64,000 nt of DNA, taken from the NCBI GenBank assembly GCA_965204415.1, contig CBDBEL010000001.1:744001-808000 (forward strand), given 5' to 3'. Each line of letters opens with the position of its first letter. The first letter of the stretch is position 1. Below the pieces are notes generated by a model. It did not search any database, had not been told where the DNA came from, and worked only from the letters and a program-made list of their open reading frames with translations. Origin of the DNA: Aldehydirespirator sp965204415. Its GTDB lineage: Bacteria; Actinomycetota; Acidimicrobiia; Acidimicrobiales; Aldehydirespiratoraceae. Shown piece by piece: positions 61,662-64,000 of the stretch. Made by a program: the position numbers and the translations under genes.

Positions 61662-63275
61662 CTAGCCCGAACTGGCGGATGAGTCCATCAGCTCTTGAAG
61701 CTGCGCGAGCTGCTCCTCGGTTAGTTCCTCGCCGCCGTCGAGGCAGAACGCCTCACCGTTCTTGCTCAGGCAGAACCCTCTCTCGACACCCTCGCCATCC
61801 GGGCCGCCGAACCAGGAGCCACCACCTTCCGGCAAGAGGCCCCCTCCCTCGCCGAACGGCCACAGTCCGCGACCGAACGGCCACCCCTCTTCACCTAACT
61901 GCCGACCGAACCGCTGACCGTTGGGCGGGCCTTCCCGCCACGCATCGGGCCATCCATCCGACCATCTATCCGACCACGCATCCGCCCACGCATCGGGCCA
62001 TCCATCCGACCACGCATCCGGCCACGCATCGGGCCATCCATCCGACCATCCATCCGGCCACGCATCGGGCCATCCATCCGACCACGCATCGGGCCATCCA
62101 TCATGATCGGGCAGCGCCGGGGCGGAACCGAACGGCCAGCCGTCGCGACGCTGCCAAGGGATGCCCTCGAAGCCCTCAAAGTCCCTGAAGACCTCGCAGT
62201 CCTTGAACCTCTCACAGTCCTTGAACATCTCGAAGAAGGGCGCGAAGCCGTCGGGGCCTGGCTGGAACTCGAAGCCATCGAAGCCCTTGAAGCCGTCGTG
62301 GTCGTCGTCCGGATCGGGGTACCCGAACTCCCAGGTCTCGCCTCGAGGAAGGTTGCAGATCAGCACCGTGACGGCGCCGTCACCCTCGCCGAGGCTGAGT
62401 ATCGTCTTGCACTCCTCGGCCGAAGGCCGCTTGCCCGGCTTGGCTGAACCGTCTCGCGGGGCCTTCTCCTGCCACCCGCGCTTCAGCTCCTCAAGCCGCT
62501 CCGAACGCTCCTCACGCTCTCGCTTCAAATCCTCGAGCCACTCCAGACGCTCATCACGCTCTCGTTGCGCCTGCTCCCAGTGCTCCTGCCGGTCCTGCCG
62601 GTCGCGGTCGGAGCGCTCGTGCCTGTTGCCATCCCGGCCGGACGCCTTGCCGTCGTCGAAGCGCTGCTCGTGCCGCTCGCGCCACGCGGCGTGATCGTCG
62701 TCGTCGTCGGCGATGGCCATGATGGCCCAGGCCGCGCCCACGGCCGCGGCCGCGATGGCCAACACCGCGCCGACCGCGATGGCGGCCGTCCTGACTGGGC
62801 GTCGTGGAGGCCCGCTCGCGCTTGCAGCGGGGGCCGGCTCCGAGACCGCCGGACCATCTTCTGATGAAGGCTCGTCAGCCTGTGCGGCGTCGTCTGCCCG
62901 TTCAGCCTCGTCTGCCCGTTCAGCGTCCACTGCCTGTGCGGCGTCGTCTGCCTGTTCCGCGTCGTCTGCCTGTTCCGCGTCGTCTGCCTGTGCGGCGTCG
63001 TCTGCCTGTGCGGCGTCGTCTGCCTGTTCCGCGTCGTCTGCCTGTGCGGCGTCGTCTGCCTGTTCCGCGTCGTCTGCCTGTGCGGCGTCGTCTGCCCGTT
63101 CTGCCTCCGCGTGCTCGACCTGCTCCGCGGGCTCGGTTGGGCCCTCGGCGGAGCCTCCTGAGGAATCCTCGGAGTCCCTGACGGCATCGGGATCCTCGGC
63201 TGGGTCAGGCATGTCGGCGGGTGCGTCGCCAGGAGCGTCCTCGGGTGTGTCCTTGGAGGTGTTTTCCTCAGCCAT
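61662..63275 (-). CDS. acidic single-pass membrane protein with two repeat arrays
   Basis: 537 residues. Residues 1-55 are acidic and Pro-rich; 56-130 is a hexapeptide array (ADDAEQ / ADDAAQ). A membrane helix follows at about 158-182 (AIAVGAVLAIAAAAVGAAWAIMAIA). Then a charged Arg/Glu/Asp stretch (about 185-265), a Gly/Asp/Phe part, and an array of WPDAW(S/P)DG repeats at about 390-450, ending in CLSKNGEAFCLDGGEELTEEQLAQLQELMDSS. No signal peptide; topology could place the long C-terminal part outside. No family recognised. Confidence 0.65.
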   Translation of the reverse strand: MAEENTSKDTPEDAPGDAPADMPDPAEDPDAVRDSEDSSGGSAEGPTEPAEQVEHAEAERADDAAQADDAEQADDAAQADDAEQADDAAQADDAAQADDAEQADDAEQADDAAQAVDAERADEAERADDAAQADEPSSEDGPAVSEPAPAASASGPPRRPVRTAAIAVGAVLAIAAAAVGAAWAIMAIADDDDDHAAWRERHEQRFDDGKASGRDGNRHERSDRDRQDRQEHWEQAQRERDERLEWLEDLKREREERSERLEELKRGWQEKAPRDGSAKPGKRPSAEECKTILSLGEGDGAVTVLICNLPRGETWEFGYPDPDDDHDGFKGFDGFEFQPGPDGFAPFFEMFKDCERFKDCEVFRDFEGFEGIPWQRRDGWPFGSAPALPDHDGWPDAWSDGWPDAWPDGWSDGWPDAWPDAWSDGWPDAWADAWSDRWSDGWPDAWREGPPNGQRFGRQLGEEGWPFGRGLWPFGEGGGLLPEGGGSWFGGPDGEGVERGFCLSKNGEAFCLDGGEELTEEQLAQLQELMDSSASSG

Positions 63276-63347
63276 GGGGGTGAATCTAGGACTCGACTTT
63301 GAGAGTCGGGTTAGAAGCGCCAGGCGCCATGAATCAGATCAGCGCTC

Positions 63348-64000
63348 TCAGATCAGCATTCTGAGCGTGTCGCTCATGCGGTGGGCCAACTCGCGGAGGT
63401 CCTCCTCATCGGAGTCCTCGTCCTCCACCAGGGTCAGGAGATCGCCCGCCGCATTACGCAGGTTGCGCCAGTTGGGGGCGGCGAATCCGAACGGTGTACG
63501 CACGGTGCCAACCCGCGGGGCGTGGGCCATCACACCCCTCAGGCCGTCGAAGTCATGAGGATCGCGTCTCAGCCGGTCGCAAGCCATGAACAGGTCGCTC
63601 AGAAGGCGGTTGACTTCCAGGCCGTCCATCTCTTCGAAGTCGGCTTCCTCCTCCCGGGCCAGCAGGTCGTCTATCACGACCTCGACCCGTTCCTCATCCG
63701 CCTCCCGGACGAGCAGATCGCAGACCTCCCCCGGCTCGTGCCCACCGGCATCACCACCATCGGCATCGCCACCGCCGACATCGCCACCGCCGACATCACC
63801 CGTGTCACGCTCGGTGTCGATGACATCGCCACCGTCGGCATCACCACCGCCGGGATCACCCGTGTCGCCCTCGGTGTCGATGACGTAGGGCACGCGGGCC
63901 TGTACCAGGCGTTCCATCAGCTCGGCCCTCAGCGCCTCGGGCCAGTCGGCGAGCTCGAAGGCGGTCAGAGGCTCATCGGACCCGATGGGGCGGGCAATGG
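63348..64000 (-). CDS. acidic hypothetical protein, 5' end beyond the window
   Basis: The frame is open to the right edge, so the true start is outside; a start at 63917 is internal. Residues near the edge read EPLTAFELADWPEALRAELMERLVQARVPYVI. Then comes an insert of about 45 Gly/Asp-rich residues (GDTGDPGGGDADGGD twice) in the middle of what looks like one domain (EVCDLLVREADEERVEVVIDDLLAREE). The rest is helical and acidic (LSDLFMACDRLRRDPHDFDGL ... LRELAHRMSDTLRML). No named family. It lies 72 bases from the repeat-rich membrane protein and may be co-transcribed with it. Confidence 0.6.
   Translation of the reverse strand, partial: IARPIGSDEPLTAFELADWPEALRAELMERLVQARVPYVIDTEGDTGDPGGGDADGGDVIDTERDTGDVGGGDVGGGDADGGDAGGHEPGEVCDLLVREADEERVEVVIDDLLAREEEADFEEMDGLEVNRLLSDLFMACDRLRRDPHDFDGLRGVMAHAPRVGTVRTPFGFAAPNWRNLRNAAGDLLTLVEDEDSDEEDLRELAHRMSDTLRMLI

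Overview
The window is GC-rich (roughly two thirds G+C), densely coded DNA of a free-living actinobacterium. Gene content suggests Actinomycetota and most probably the class Acidimicrobiia: two LLM-type (F420/flavin) oxidoreductases, a liv-type ABC importer operon, a GH15 trehalase/glucoamylase-like enzyme, a MurA with Asp at the catalytic Cys position as in mycobacteria, DUF222-HNH (13E12-type) repeats, a large GLUG/cadherin-like secreted protein, and the conserved block prfA-prmC-tsaC-(rpiB)-glyA-wecA. The assignment below phylum level is inference. No rRNA, tRNA or CRISPR array was seen.

Layout. 1-5430: large secreted repeat protein (minus strand, frameshifted, running off the left edge). 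5.7-10.2 kb: a beta-class DNA methyltransferase whose C-terminal domain recurs as a separate convergent gene, then ligA with a duplicated 3' end. 10.4-22.3 kb: a catabolic island. A TetR regulator and an LLM oxidoreductase diverge across a good palindromic operator from an eight-gene operon: substrate-binding lipoprotein, fused LivHM permease, LivG, LivF, small membrane protein, metallo-beta-lactamase-fold hydrolase, GNAT-like protein, Rieske-like oxygenase and a second LLM oxidoreductase. It looks built to import and oxidise an unidentified carboxylate or aromatic compound. 22.3-23.0 kb: VapBC pair. 23.0-26.4 kb: mnmA, cysteine desulfurase, rhomboid protease. 26.4-28.6 kb: GH15 enzyme and Nfu-type Fe-S protein.

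28.6-32.4 kb is a graveyard: a DUF433 antitoxin whose PIN-like toxin is cut short beside a frameshifted DUF222-HNH element, and GNAT and ASCH remnants, the latter with a nonsense codon. 32.4-42.6 kb is the core: murA, an MFS transporter, wecA-like transferase, glyA, rpiB, tsaC, prmC, prfA and an alpha/beta hydrolase, interrupted only by an AT-rich hicAB insertion in the opposite orientation.

42.6-55.5 kb is accessory: two membrane/coiled-coil repeat proteins, a RelE remnant, a Pro-Glu repeat surface protein whose start codon is separated from its signal peptide by an 11-C tract in the wrong phase (candidate phase variation), a McrBC-type restriction system with an unusual multi-domain McrB and a small Cys-rich gene between mcrB and mcrC, and a second, inverted DUF222-HNH copy. 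55.5-60.5 kb is metabolic: dienelactone hydrolase, PPK2, and a split B12-dependent acyl-CoA mutase with its MeaB-type GTPase; the large subunit carries the Phe/Gln pair of isobutyryl-CoA mutase. 60.6-64 kb: a J-domain-like protein and two repeat-rich acidic proteins, the last leaving the window.

A theme across the window is in-frame tandem-repeat expansion inside coding sequences (PrmC N terminus, MFS C terminus, Pro-Glu protein, coiled-coil proteins, McrC, and the 62-64 kb proteins), plus dispersed non-coding repeats. Both frameshifted and intact copies of the same genes occur, so some breaks could be assembly errors in homopolymers.
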